Origin: Bacillus tequilensis KCTC 13622
Lineage (GTDB): Bacteria; Bacillota; Bacilli; Bacillales; Bacillaceae
DNA length: 64,000 nucleotides
Reading direction: 5' to 3'
NCBI RefSeq assembly: GCF_000507145.1
Contig: NZ_AYTO01000007.1
Location: 124,001-188,000 of the forward strand
In this document: positions 16,171 through 24,925 of the stretch, in pieces
Layout of the letters: each line of letters starts with the position of its first letter
Position numbering within the stretch: position 1 is the stretch's first letter
Program-made: the position numbers and the translations under genes
Notes under the pieces: model-generated
Told to the model about the DNA's origin: nothing
What the model saw: only the letters and a program-made list of their open reading frames with translations
The model's database searches: none

Positions 16171-17451
16171 GTGCTTGCCATACTCGGTTTTGTGATGATC
16201 ATTGTTTTTATGTACCTTATTATGTCTAACCGGCTTTCCGCTCTTATTGCTTTGATTGTCGTTCCTGTTGTGTTTGCCCTGATCAGCGGCTTTGGCAAAG
16301 GTCTCGGCGAGATGATGATTCAGGGCGTTACAGACCTCGCTCCTACCGGGATCATGCTGTTATTCGCCATCCTTTATTTCGGCATTATGATTGACTCAGG
16401 TTTGTTTGATCCTCTCATCGCCAAAATCCTATCACTTGTCAAAGGAGATCCGTTAAAAATCGCTGTCGGCACAGCGGTTCTGACGATGACCATTTCGCTG
16501 GACGGAGATGGGACAACAACCTATATGATGACCATCGCGGCGATGCTGCCTCTTTACAAACGGCTCGGCATGAACCGTTTGGTATTAGCAGGAATTGCGA
16601 TGCTCGGTTCGGGCGTCATGAATATTATTCCGTGGGGCGGGCCGACGGCAAGGGTTTTGGCTTCCTTAAAATTGGACACATCGGAGGTCTTCACACCGCT
16701 GATTCCCGCCATGGCTGCGGGTGTTCTCTGGGTAATCGCCGTTGCTTATATCCTCGGAAAAAAAGAGCGGAAGCGTCTCGGTATCATTTCGCTTGATCAC
16801 GCGCCGTCCTCTGACCCGGATGCAGCGCCGCTCAAGCGTCCCGCTCTCCAATGGTTTAACCTGCTGCTCACTGTCGCTCTGATGGCCGCGCTGATCACCA
16901 GCCTGCTCCCGCTTCCTGTTCTTTTTATGACCGCGTTCGCCATCGCCTTGATGGTCAACTATCCAAATGTCAAAGAGCAGCAGAAACGGATCTCTGCGCA
17001 TGCGGGAAACGCGTTAAACGTTGTGTCCATGGTATTTGCGGCCGGCATATTCACAGGCATTCTCTCCGGTACAAAAATGGTGGATGCAATGGCGCATTCT
17101 CTCGTCTCTCTCATTCCTGATGCCATGGGTCCGCACCTGCCGCTAATCACAGCCATCGTTAGTATGCCGTTCACCTTTTTCATGTCGAATGACGCCTTTT
17201 ACTTCGGTGTCCTTCCCATCATCGCAGAAGCGGCCTCCGCTTACGGAATAGACGCCGCTGAAATCGGAAGGGCCTCTTTGCTGGGCCAGCCGGTGCATCT
17301 GCTCAGCCCGCTTGTGCCTTCCACCTATCTATTGGTCGGAATGGCGGGTGTCAGCTTTGGCGACCATCAAAAATTCACCATCAAATGGGCTGTGGGGACA
17401 ACGATTGTCATGACAATTGCGGCGCTGTTGATTGGGATTATTTCATTCTAA
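16171..17451 (+). CDS. citH: Divalent metal-citrate:H+ symporter, CitMHS family
   Basis: A 426-residue transporter with about 12 membrane segments. Signature segments are DGDGTTTYMMTIAAMLPLY near 110, IIPWGGPTARV near 150, MSNDAFYFGVLP near 370 and LGQPVHLLSPLVP near 400. All are typical of CitM/CitH, which take up citrate complexed with metal ions; CitH of B. subtilis prefers Ca2+-citrate. The GTG at 16171 follows GGGGGAGG at good spacing and gives the usual length. The ATG at 16081 would add 30 residues outside the family and is rejected. Also called citN or yxiQ in some annotations. Confidence 0.93.
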   Translation: MLAILGFVMIIVFMYLIMSNRLSALIALIVVPVVFALISGFGKGLGEMMIQGVTDLAPTGIMLLFAILYFGIMIDSGLFDPLIAKILSLVKGDPLKIAVGTAVLTMTISLDGDGTTTYMMTIAAMLPLYKRLGMNRLVLAGIAMLGSGVMNIIPWGGPTARVLASLKLDTSEVFTPLIPAMAAGVLWVIAVAYILGKKERKRLGIISLDHAPSSDPDAAPLKRPALQWFNLLLTVALMAALITSLLPLPVLFMTAFAIALMVNYPNVKEQQKRISAHAGNALNVVSMVFAAGIFTGILSGTKMVDAMAHSLVSLIPDAMGPHLPLITAIVSMPFTFFMSNDAFYFGVLPIIAEAASAYGIDAAEIGRASLLGQPVHLLSPLVPSTYLLVGMAGVSFGDHQKFTIKWAVGTTIVMTIAALLIGIISF

Positions 17452-17455
17452 TGAG

Positions 17456-17485
17456 AAAAGGATTTCCGCTGGCGGAAATCCTTTT
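17456..17485. terminator. Bidirectional terminator after citH
   Basis: AAAAGGATTTCCGC and GCGGAAATCCTTTT form a 14-base-pair stem with a two-base loop. Confidence 0.92.
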
Positions 17486-17508
17486 GTGCTGTATCATTTT
17501 AAAATATT

Positions 17509-18615
17509 TTATTGAATATACGAAATGACTGGCAAGCTTTCAACGCCTGATGCATAGTAATAATTCAAAACGCTGAAAAAGTCGATTGCTTTGCCGGTTT
17601 TTACATCAACGATTAAAATATGATCACCATAGTTTTGATCATCTGCATCGAGTCTTCTAGGTGTTTTTTTGCCTAACGTATCTAGAAAAGAGTCATTGTA
17701 ACCTACCCCTGTTCGATACGCTGATACATGATGCATAAACAGAGTCCCTGTATCTAAATAAACCATCACTGCCGAATTTGAACTCGCATAACTTGAACGA
17801 TAAGTCACAGGATCAGAAACGCTTTTCACTTTCACAGAAGAAATAGAATGGGTGCGCTGATTATATCCGTCGCCATATGAAAAATAATATACTCTTTCCC
17901 AACTTAATGAAGATGTTTTTGTGCTGGTATTGTATAACAATGTCCCGTTTGCATAGACAGAGCCGTCTGCGTACTCAGCAACAAAGGATTGCAGATTAGA
18001 GGTAATCGACTTTACATTTGTGTAATTTGAAGGGTTTTTTGCATTTAACTGAATGTTGTATGAATCGCCCATCGTTCCTTCAGAATAAACCCGAATCATA
18101 TAATCACCGGCCGGAAGCTCTTTTAAAAGCACTAAGTTCCCCGCATCCATTGTAATATTAGTCGGCTGCGCTTCACCCGTATCCCAATTGACAACATACA
18201 GCTTTAAATAGTACTGACTGTTGCCAGACAAAATCCGTGTGATCAGAGTTCGATCTGACGAAGTGCTGAAGAAATACATATCGTCAGGGTTATTTTCGTT
18301 TAGAACAGATGAAGTTTCAAATACTTGGTCTTCGGAGTTGTACGTGGAAGTGGTTTTAAAAACATTCTCATTGGCAGGCTTTTTCACTTTTATTGTTTTT
18401 GCTTTTTTATCCTTTTTAAGGCTTCCCGCATCCGCTTGCTTTAAAGAAGGATCCTCAATTTCCTTATGATTTTTCAACGTTTCCTGCTGCTTCATAATCG
18501 CTTTCTCTTTTGGCACATTTTGCGCTGCAGCAGCATTTGAGTTCAGACAAAAGCTAAAGCCCACAATCAAAACAATACACAAAAAGGGTAATGAAAATAT
18601 TTTTTTGTTTTTCAT
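17509..18615 (-). CDS. Secreted protein with pre-peptidase-C-like beta domain
   Basis: A 368-residue exported protein. The signal peptide is MKNKKIFSLPFLCIVLIVGF followed by a NAAAAQ cut region. A Lys/Glu-rich linker (about 35-85) is followed by a beta-rich domain resembling the PPC fold: NNPDDMYFFSTSSDRTL near 108, then LLKELPAGDYMIRVYSEG near 167, a common ending pattern. The second half (about 205-368) is beta-rich and unrecognised. It has no LPXTG, so it is secreted or wall-associated. The gene lies where B. subtilis 168 carries the lichenase bglS next to licT, and bglS is absent. The ATG at 18615 follows GGAAGGAG. Enzymatic activity is not evident. Confidence 0.75.
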   Translation of the reverse strand: MKNKKIFSLPFLCIVLIVGFSFCLNSNAAAAQNVPKEKAIMKQQETLKNHKEIEDPSLKQADAGSLKKDKKAKTIKVKKPANENVFKTTSTYNSEDQVFETSSVLNENNPDDMYFFSTSSDRTLITRILSGNSQYYLKLYVVNWDTGEAQPTNITMDAGNLVLLKELPAGDYMIRVYSEGTMGDSYNIQLNAKNPSNYTNVKSITSNLQSFVAEYADGSVYANGTLLYNTSTKTSSLSWERVYYFSYGDGYNQRTHSISSVKVKSVSDPVTYRSSYASSNSAVMVYLDTGTLFMHHVSAYRTGVGYNDSFLDTLGKKTPRRLDADDQNYGDHILIVDVKTGKAIDFFSVLNYYYASGVESLPVISYIQ

Positions 18616-18712
18616 ATACAAACTCCTTCCAGATTTTATACGTTATATATCGGCAGGATGCTTTAAATCGTTTACATTTATGACTCAATGTTCATAATTT
18701 GTATATTTTTAA

Positions 18713-18882
18713 CTAATCCTTCTGCGTTTCACCGCTTGAGGCAATCAGCTCTTTATACCAATAAAAGCTATTCTTCACGTACATGAAGCCGCAGGCGTGT
18801 CGCACAATGTACAAAAGAACGCACATTTTCTTCCTCTCTGACCAGCTGCAGTATGTTTTGCAACTGCTTGAATCCCCATTTT
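18713..18882 (-). pseudogene. Deletion scar: PTS IIB start fused to GH1 phospho-beta-glucosidase end
   Basis: Read leftwards, one frame (about 18882 to 18766) gives GFKQLQNILQLVREEENVRS then FVHCATRLRL, a clear EIIB start of a beta-glucoside PTS permease with its phospho-accepting Cys. It then stops. The next frame (to 18713) gives KNSFYWYKELIASSGETQKD and a stop, which is the C-terminus of a GH1 6-phospho-beta-glucosidase (compare [19 protein letters not shown] of bglH here). An extra G after the ATG shifts the IIB frame. Over 3 kb of a permease-glucosidase operon must have been removed. The upstream LicT target survives. Confidence 0.82.
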
Positions 18883-18892
18883 TCTGCTAAAA

Positions 18893-18948
18893 AACTAAAA
18901 ACCTAAACTATCCTAATTGCAATAGGAACAAGCTGTTTAGGTTTTTTC
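18893..18948 (-). terminator. Second terminator in the scarred bgl leader
   Basis: On the minus strand AACCTAAAC...GTTTAGGTTTTT forms a stem with T-rich downstream sequence, between the antiterminator region and the IIB remnant. Confidence 0.6.
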
Positions 18949-18975
18949 TGTAAAACGCCACCATCCCTCTGAAAA

Positions 18976-19064
18976 AATTAAAAACCTAAATTACCATCAG
19001 CACAGACATAGATCCTCCGCACTCATTGTAATGTAGGTTTTGCCTGCTTATCAGTAACAATCCT
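18976..19064 (-). promoter_or_regulatory. LicT RAT antiterminator with overlapping terminator (orphaned)
   Basis: Minus-strand GGATTGTTACTGATAAGCAGGCAAAACC (19036-19063, shown in parts) fits the LicT RNA target. It overlaps a terminator formed by AAAACCTA and TTTAGGTTTTTAATTTTTT. It resembles the bglPH leader at 35289-35374, but no intact target gene follows, only the IIB/GH1 scar. Confidence 0.9.
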
Positions 19065-19102
19065 AAGATCATCGTGAATGCAGGAAAAAACCAAAACAAA
19101 AA

Positions 19103-19116
19103 TGTCAACGTTTTCA
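19103..19116 (-). promoter_or_regulatory. Probable cre site downstream of licT
   Basis: Minus-strand TGAAAACGTTGACA is an excellent cre match and contains a TTGACA -35 box, as in the bglP promoter. It would have given CcpA control of the deleted bgl genes. Confidence 0.75.
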
Positions 19117-19950
19117 TTATACTTGTCTGACGACCCTTTCTATGTGAATCGTTATATACAGCAGCTCGTCACTGGTAAGCTTGTGTTCATACTCCTGCTC
19201 AATGTAGGTTTGGATTTTCTTCGTGCACTCATACGCGCGATGGTACTTTTCTTTCACTGTCTCCAGCAAAAAATCGTCCTGGCTTTCTATATGTGTGCCG
19301 TTAAACAGACGCTGCGCAAAAAACTTTAAGTGGGTGATAAACCGATAATAGTGAAGAGATTCTTCGTTGAATTCAATCTTAAAATGGTATTTTACGATAC
19401 TCAAAATCTCTTGCATGACTTTTGTAATGTTGATGATATTGGGCATCTCTTCATTGAGTTCGGCATTTACGATATGCAGGGCAATAAAGCCGGCTTCATC
19501 CTCCGGCAGCGACACACCAGTCTTGTTTTTTACCATTTCCAGCGCTTCTTTTCCGATCGCAAATTCGTCTTTGTACAGCCGCTTTGTTTCCCACAGCAAG
19601 GCGTTTTTGATATCAAGCCCTTTCTGGCTGCGCTGGATGGCAAAGTTAATATGATCGGTCAGCGACACGTAGATGCTGTCGTTGAGCTTTTTGCCGAACT
19701 GAAGTTTCGCATAGCTGATAATCTCTTCGGATACTTCCATACACTCGATCGGGATATCATACAAAAGAGTTTTGAATTTTTCTGATACATCCTTGTTGTC
19801 GAGTGTGAATACCTTCTCAATGCGGGCCTCTTCGACATCATCGCCGGACTTTTTCTGGAACGCGAGCCCCCTGCCCATGATGACCAATTCTTTTCCCTGT
19901 TCATTGACCACGCTGATCACATTATTGTTGATCACCTTCGCAATTTTCAT
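19117..19950 (-). CDS. licT: BglG/LicT-family transcriptional antiterminator
   Basis: A 277-residue RNA-binding antiterminator. The co-antiterminator (CAT) domain covers about 1-55 (MKIAKVINNNVISVVNEQG). Two PTS-regulation domains follow. Conserved histidines are visible in DHINFAI (near 100), ALHIVNAE (near 159), YRFITHLKFF (near 207) and ITIHIERV (near 269); they are phosphorylated by EII-Bgl (negative) and HPr (positive). LicT binds RAT sequences and prevents termination when beta-glucosides are present and glucose is absent. Its adjacent target operon is now a scar, but the bglPH leader at 35289-35374 remains a target. The ATG at 19950 follows GGAGG. Confidence 0.96.
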   Translation of the reverse strand: MKIAKVINNNVISVVNEQGKELVIMGRGLAFQKKSGDDVEEARIEKVFTLDNKDVSEKFKTLLYDIPIECMEVSEEIISYAKLQFGKKLNDSIYVSLTDHINFAIQRSQKGLDIKNALLWETKRLYKDEFAIGKEALEMVKNKTGVSLPEDEAGFIALHIVNAELNEEMPNIINITKVMQEILSIVKYHFKIEFNEESLHYYRFITHLKFFAQRLFNGTHIESQDDFLLETVKEKYHRAYECTKKIQTYIEQEYEHKLTSDELLYITIHIERVVRQV

Positions 19951-20044
19951 GGCATATCCCTCCAATCAACTAAGAACAGACTACACCTTGATTGTACATT
20001 CTTTTTGTACTAGGTCAATATCATCAGAGAAAGACGGGAACTGG

Positions 20045-20719
20045 TCAATTCAACTCACTCAGCACCGGCTGTCCGGGCTGTTTTTGAAGCAGCGCCTCCA
20101 GATGACGATCAAATGATGCCTTGTCAGCTCCCTGCTTCTTGACAATGCTGTTCATGATTTTGACGCTTTCGGCGCTGTATTGCGTATATTGTTTTTTCAG
20201 CTGATCCAGCTGCAATCTTGTCTTTTTCGCATTTTTCGGTGTGACTTGGCTGATGAGCTTGATCATACTGTCTGCGATCTCAAAAAAAGCGGCTCGATTT
20301 TCTTTCAGCTGCTGCATCTCACTGCGGCTCATTTCTTGATTGCTGTTTTTTTGAAGCAAAGCGAATGCCTCGCTGTTTTGTTTTTGGAGCGGTTTGTTTT
20401 CGAGCTGAATCGATTCAAGGTTCTCCTTCGCACTGTCTGCGTCTTTTTTAGTCATGCTGCTGCGCACGAAGTATTCAGGGTTACCGATTCCATAATCAAA
20501 TGCTTCGCTTACGTGTATCATGGAACTGAATACAATGGCCAGCTGCATCTCTCGCGGGAGGGTCTGAAAGTCCTGCTTTTTCTTATTGCTTATTGGTTTG
20601 GCTGCGGTCTGTTTCACCGTCTTTTGATCACAATCTGCAAATGTCTGAGCTTCACTTTCGCATGCGCCCATTGCAAGAACTGTGACCAGCAGGCTTATAC
20701 ACAAGCCTATTCGCCTCAT
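20045..20719 (-). CDS. yxiP: Lipoprotein of unknown function (YxiP-like)
   Basis: A 224-residue predicted lipoprotein. The signal sequence MRRIGLCISLLVTVLAMGAC ends in a lipobox-like MGAC. The mature part is highly polar, helical and rich in Lys, Gln and Glu, with probable coiled-coil segments (about 105-200), and should be anchored outside the cell membrane. No enzyme motif is seen. The ATG at 20719 follows GGAGA; an earlier frame start would put basic residues before the signal. The name is by position between licT and yxiO and is tentative, because the B. subtilis YxiP may differ in length. Confidence 0.7.
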   Translation of the reverse strand: MRRIGLCISLLVTVLAMGACESEAQTFADCDQKTVKQTAAKPISNKKKQDFQTLPREMQLAIVFSSMIHVSEAFDYGIGNPEYFVRSSMTKKDADSAKENLESIQLENKPLQKQNSEAFALLQKNSNQEMSRSEMQQLKENRAAFFEIADSMIKLISQVTPKNAKKTRLQLDQLKKQYTQYSAESVKIMNSIVKKQGADKASFDRHLEALLQKQPGQPVLSELN

Positions 20720-20925
20720 GCTCTGTCTCCTCTCTGCTGAAACTCTTCTGGAAAACACGGCAAAATATAGTTAAATGGTACCAGATAGACCTGCACCCAG
20801 CAATCATTCAAAAGTATGATTCGAAGGGCAAAAGCATAAACGTTTTGTAAAAATTTACGTTCGTTCCATTCTTTTCAGGCTTATTTCTCGTACAATAGAA
20901 GTATCGTTACCGGAGAGGGGCTCTG

Positions 20926-22212
20926 ATGATGAAACGTTTTACGAAACAAGAAAACAGCTGGATGTTATATGACTGGGCAAATTCCGCCTACTCGATTGTC
21001 GTGACCACCGCGGTGTTTCCCTTATTTTATAAATCAGCAGCTGCGGAAAGCGGTGTCAGCGCCGCTCAATCGACTGCCTACTTGGGCTATACCATTGCGA
21101 TTTCAACATTTATTCTTGCGATGCTCGGGCCGATTTTAGGCACGATCGCCGACTACGAAGGATGCAAAAAACGGTTCTTCCGTTTCTTTGTGTTTGCCGG
21201 TGTCGCCAGCACTGCGATGCTTGCCTTTATTCCGAGTGAACACTGGCTGCTGTTATTGCTGTTTTATACGATATCGGCTATCGGTTTTTCCGGTGCCAAC
21301 GTGTTTTATGATGCCTTCCTCGTTGACGTCACATCAGAAAAACGCATGAATCTCGTCTCGGCACGGGGGTTTGGATTAGGATACATTGGCAGCACGATTC
21401 CATTTATCATCAGCATTGCCGTCATCCTGCTCGCACAAGCAGAGACCATTCCGTTGACTGTGTCTGCCGCGAGCCAGTTCTCCTTTTTCATAACAGCTGT
21501 CTGGTGGGGGCTGTTTACCATTCCGATGCTGAAGCATGTCCATCAGCGCTATTACATCAAAAGAGAACCCCGTATCGTCATCCACAGCTTTAAGCGGCTC
21601 GGCCAAACGATAAAACGGATCAGGCAATACCGGACACTTTTCCTCTTCTTGCTCGCTTACTTCTTTTATATCGACGGAGTCGGCACCATTATTACGATGT
21701 CGACATCCTATGGATCTGATTTAGGGATCAGCCCCTCAAGCCTCCTGATCATCCTGTTTGTCACCCAGGTGGTCGCCGCACCGTTTTCGATTGTATATGG
21801 AAAACTGGCAGAACGCTTCACGGGGAAGACAATGCTGTATGTCGGGATCGTCATTTATATGGCGGTTTGCGTGTACGCCTATTTTCTTGAGACAACACTG
21901 GATTTCTGGATACTGGCTATGCTTGTCGCTACCTCGCAGGGCGGTATTCAAGCCCTCAGCCGTTCTTATTTCGCCAAGCTCGTTCCTAAGCGCCACGCCA
22001 ATGAATTCTTCGGCTTCTACAACATTTTCGGAAAATTCGCCTCGATTATGGGGCCGCTGCTCATCGCCGTTACCGCCCAGCTGACCGGGAAATCCTCGAC
22101 TGCGGTGTTCAGCCTGATCATTTTATTTGTAATCGGAATTGTGATTCTTGCGTTTGTGCCGGAAGAGAACAGTGCCGATGTCAGCCAGCAGCAAAATGAC
22201 CTGCCCCTTTAA
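20926..22212 (+). CDS. yxiO: MFS transporter, UMF1 (YxiO/Atg22-like) family
   Basis: A 428-residue major facilitator protein with 12 predicted membrane segments. The N-terminal WMLYDWANSAYSIVVTTAVF is the signature of the UMF1/Atg22-like family, together with NVFYDAFLVDV near 125 and GGIQALSRSYFAKLVP near 345. The substrate of YxiO is unknown; yeast Atg22 exports amino acids from the vacuole. Two start codons (20926, 20929) follow GGAGAGGGG; either is possible. A terminator follows the stop. Confidence 0.9.
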   Translation: MMKRFTKQENSWMLYDWANSAYSIVVTTAVFPLFYKSAAAESGVSAAQSTAYLGYTIAISTFILAMLGPILGTIADYEGCKKRFFRFFVFAGVASTAMLAFIPSEHWLLLLLFYTISAIGFSGANVFYDAFLVDVTSEKRMNLVSARGFGLGYIGSTIPFIISIAVILLAQAETIPLTVSAASQFSFFITAVWWGLFTIPMLKHVHQRYYIKREPRIVIHSFKRLGQTIKRIRQYRTLFLFLLAYFFYIDGVGTIITMSTSYGSDLGISPSSLLIILFVTQVVAAPFSIVYGKLAERFTGKTMLYVGIVIYMAVCVYAYFLETTLDFWILAMLVATSQGGIQALSRSYFAKLVPKRHANEFFGFYNIFGKFASIMGPLLIAVTAQLTGKSSTAVFSLIILFVIGIVILAFVPEENSADVSQQQNDLPL

Positions 22213-22229
22213 CTGGGAGCAGGTCATTT
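22194..22229. terminator. Bidirectional terminator between yxiO and dbpA
   Basis: AAATGACCTGC pairs with GCAGGTCATTT, partly inside the end of yxiO; it serves both convergent genes. Confidence 0.85.
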
Positions 22230-22231
22230 CA

Positions 22232-23671
22232 TCATTTATTCGCTTTATTCACCTTGAGCTTTTTCCCTTTGACGGTTGTGTTCTTCATCACTTTGAGAAC
22301 TTGAGGGCCTTTTCCGTTTAAAATCTCCACGTAAGAGGCGTTGTCCATGATTGTGATAATGCCGATGTCATCAGCTGTCACACCGTCAATTTTGGCGATC
22401 GTTCCTACAAAATCAACGGCTCTGATTTTCTTTTTCTTTCCGCCATTAAAATACAGCTTCATAATGTCTTTATTCAGCTCTTCGCTTTTGTCTCTTTTCA
22501 CTTCCGGACGGTCATTCAATTTAGCTAGAAAATCAGGCTTTTTCTCTGCCACTTCCTCTTGAGAAGGGGCTTTTATATTTTGAATCTCAAACCCGATATA
22601 TTCTTCAATGTCGGCTAAAAACCGTTTTTCAAAGGCAGCGACAAACGAAATTGCCTTTCCTTTGTTTCCTGCGCGCCCTGTCCGGCCCGTGCGGTGCACG
22701 TAGCTTTCCTTTTCAAGCGGCAGATCATAGTTGATGACAAGAGAGATATTTTCAATATCAATCCCGCGCGCGGCGACGTCTGTCGCGACTAGGTAACGGT
22801 ACTCGCCTCGTTTAAATTCATTCATGACGGCAAACCGGTCTTCCTGAATCATTCCGCCGTGAATTTTATCGCATGGATATCCTAAGTCATCCAATTCATC
22901 GGTCAGCTGATTGACGTGCTCTTTTGTCCGGCAGAAAATGATGCAGCTGTCGGGATTTTCGGTCATCAGCACATCTTTCAGCAAAGCAAGCTTATTCTCT
23001 TCTCTTACTTGGATCACCGCATGTTCAATATTCTTTGTGGTCAGTCCGGCCGCTTTGATTTCGATATGCTCCGGATGTTGCATATATTGACGGCTCAGCT
23101 TCTCAATATCCTCGGGCAGCGTCGCCGAAAACAGCATCGTCGTGCGCTCAGTCGGCAGATGCTTGATAATCGCCTCCACCTGCTCGATGAAGCCCATATT
23201 CAGCATTTCATCCGCTTCATCAATGACCAAATAGGAGAGACGGTCTAACGGCAGTGTGCCTTTTTCGATATGATCCAAAACACGTCCAGGCGTGCCAACA
23301 ACAATGTGGCTTTTTTGCTTAAGCTCAGCTTTCTGTTTGTCAAAGGGTGATTTTCCAAACACGGCGGTCGCTTTGATTCGTTTGAATCTCCCGATGTTCG
23401 TGATATCCTCTTTTACTTGCACCGCCAGCTCACGGGTCGGTGTCAGGATCAGCGCCTGCGGCTTGTTTTCATCCCAATCCGCCAGCTCACAGAGAGGAAT
23501 TCCAAACGAAGCCGTTTTCCCGCTTCCCGTCTGTGATTTGACAACAAGGTCCTTTCGTTCAAGAGCAGCGGGAATCACGCTCTGCTGCACCTTGGTCGGT
23601 TCTGTATATCCCAGTCCTTCCAGTGCTCGTAAAATGTCATGACTAATTTGATAGTTTTTAAAATGACTCAT
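22232..23671 (-). CDS. dbpA: DEAD-box RNA helicase DbpA/YxiN
   Basis: A 479-residue ATP-dependent RNA helicase that acts in 50S ribosome assembly at hairpin 92 of 23S rRNA. In order: Q motif ([16 protein letters not shown]), motif I ([10 protein letters not shown] near 50), [12 protein letters not shown] near 155, SAT (FSATLP), [12 protein letters not shown] and [10 protein letters not shown]. The C-terminal RNA-recognition domain (about 404-479, [20 protein letters not shown]) gives the rRNA specificity. The ATG at 23671 gives [14 protein letters not shown], the family start. The product belongs in the cytoplasm with ribosomes. It is transcribed alone. Confidence 0.96.
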   Translation of the reverse strand: MSHFKNYQISHDILRALEGLGYTEPTKVQQSVIPAALERKDLVVKSQTGSGKTASFGIPLCELADWDENKPQALILTPTRELAVQVKEDITNIGRFKRIKATAVFGKSPFDKQKAELKQKSHIVVGTPGRVLDHIEKGTLPLDRLSYLVIDEADEMLNMGFIEQVEAIIKHLPTERTTMLFSATLPEDIEKLSRQYMQHPEHIEIKAAGLTTKNIEHAVIQVREENKLALLKDVLMTENPDSCIIFCRTKEHVNQLTDELDDLGYPCDKIHGGMIQEDRFAVMNEFKRGEYRYLVATDVAARGIDIENISLVINYDLPLEKESYVHRTGRTGRAGNKGKAISFVAAFEKRFLADIEEYIGFEIQNIKAPSQEEVAEKKPDFLAKLNDRPEVKRDKSEELNKDIMKLYFNGGKKKKIRAVDFVGTIAKIDGVTADDIGIITIMDNASYVEILNGKGPQVLKVMKNTTVKGKKLKVNKANK

Positions 23672-23704
23672 GTATAAACTCCTGTCTCTTGCAGATGTTC
23701 TCAT

Positions 23705-23988
23705 TATACTCTAAATGGTGAAGGCATATGTGTTTTGTCGAAAAATGATGCAGTAAAACTAGCAATGCCGCATTAGTACGATTCCCCCGCGGTTTTGATA
23801 CAGCGTATCTCTGGCCATATAACGCGAGGGATTGTCCGGAGCGTTCAATGTAAAGGATACCGAGCTGAAAACACTCAAGTTACTGTGATGTGTTTTTTCT
23901 CTTGGCTAAAGTCAAGCGCACCATCCTATGAAAAATACATACTCGGCAGTTTTCTTTTTATAACAACTGAAGGCAGAACAAAATGACA
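23705..23988. other. Intergenic stretch after the dbpA start, no gene recognised
   Basis: About 280 bases with no convincing gene. A minus-strand frame near 23885-23780 gives a short sequence ending in a stop and might be a decayed coding remnant; B. subtilis has yxiM at about this place. I could not match it to any family by eye. Confidence 0.35.
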
Positions 23989-24048
23989 TTGACAAATAAA
24001 AAGGAAAATTTTATTATATCAATAAATGATATATCAATCATTGATATA
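23989..24048 (+). promoter_or_regulatory. Promoter and PadR-type operator
   Basis: TTGACA (23989-23994) is 17 bases from TATTAT (24012-24017). Over and after the -10 lies the perfect 9-base palindrome TATATCAATCATTGATATA (24030-24048) and a second inverted repeat ATATCA/TGATAT (24016-24032). Such paired ATATC sites are typical PadR operators, so the operon is probably autorepressed. Confidence 0.8.
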
Positions 24049-24065
24049 GAAAATGAGGTGAACAC

Positions 24066-24407
24066 TTGCCAAAGCAACGTCCGCAGGAAATGGATCAGCT
24101 TACCGATCCAGCCTATTATATTGTCTTAACATTGCAGGAACCAAAACACGGATATTCGATCATGCAGGAGATTGAAGACATGACCGACGACTCCTTCACG
24201 ATCGGCCCGGCTACCTTATATACATTGTTAAAGAAGTTACTGCAAGAAGGGATCATTGAGCTCGTCAACAATGACAACCCACGCCGCAAAGTGTACCAAA
24301 CGACACGAAACGGGCAAGAATTACTCAAAAAAGAAATTCAGCGCAGAAAAGTGATGGCGGAACATGGTCAACGCGCTTTTCAACAATTGAAAGGGGATTC
24401 GTCATGA
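24066..24407 (+). CDS. PadR-family transcriptional repressor
   Basis: A 113-residue winged-helix regulator. The sequence LTDPAYYIVLTLQEPKHGYS then IMQEIE is the PadR DNA-binding start, and ATLYTLLKKLLQEGIIEL and RKVYQTTRNGQELL are the recognition helix and wing. The TTG start at 24066 follows GAGGTG. It overlaps the next gene by four bases (ATGA). PadR proteins paired with DUF2812 proteins are common in Bacillus; they form small repressor-sensor operons whose ligand is usually unknown. The gene sits between dbpA and the yxi cluster, a position with other content in B. subtilis 168. Confidence 0.9.
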   Translation: MPKQRPQEMDQLTDPAYYIVLTLQEPKHGYSIMQEIEDMTDDSFTIGPATLYTLLKKLLQEGIIELVNNDNPRRKVYQTTRNGQELLKKEIQRRKVMAEHGQRAFQQLKGDSS

Positions 24408-24925
24408 AACAGAAAAAATATATAATGTCTGAAGGATTGGCCTTTTCAGAGGAAAAGGATATGAAGAGACTTAGCGATTTGACCAGAAAAGGCTGGGTGC
24501 TTGAATCATTTGCGTTTATGGGGTATACACTTAGAAAAGCTGAGCCCCGAAAACTGATCTACAGTATTGATTATCATGATGTCGGGGAAGAAAGCTTTGC
24601 AGAATACATCGAGATATTTGAAGCGGCCGGATGGGAGCATGTTTGCTCTTCACAAGGTATGCATATCTTTTCGGCTGATCCCGGGACCTCGCCGATATAC
24701 AGTGATCAATTCACCATGAGTGAGAAATATAAAAGAAGCGAAAAAGACATTCGAAACGTCACCTGCACCTTGAGTTTCCTGACTCTCCTGTCATTTACCC
24801 TCCATTATGTAACAGGATTATCAAATTGGGTGCCTTTGGTTTTCTTGATTGTGACTTTCCCGTTTCTCATGACATATGCTGCAACAAAAGCAAGAACGCT
24901 TGGAAAGTGGGGAAAATCAGTGTGA
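24404..24925 (+). CDS. DUF2812 membrane protein, partner of the PadR repressor
   Basis: A 173-residue protein. The N-terminal 110 residues match DUF2812: the LTRKGWVLESFAFMGYTLRK segment and YSIDYHDVGEESFAEY then FEAAGWEHVC. The end carries two hydrophobic segments (about 123-165) and a basic tail, so it is membrane-bound with the DUF2812 part in the cytoplasm. It overlaps the padR gene by four bases and must be co-expressed. The stop lies in a short GTGTGAC/GTCACAC inverted repeat, and its end overlaps the convergent gene by nine bases. DUF2812 may act as a ligand-responsive anti-repressor; that is inference. Confidence 0.82.
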   Translation: MKQKKYIMSEGLAFSEEKDMKRLSDLTRKGWVLESFAFMGYTLRKAEPRKLIYSIDYHDVGEESFAEYIEIFEAAGWEHVCSSQGMHIFSADPGTSPIYSDQFTMSEKYKRSEKDIRNVTCTLSFLTLLSFTLHYVTGLSNWVPLVFLIVTFPFLMTYAATKARTLGKWGKSV

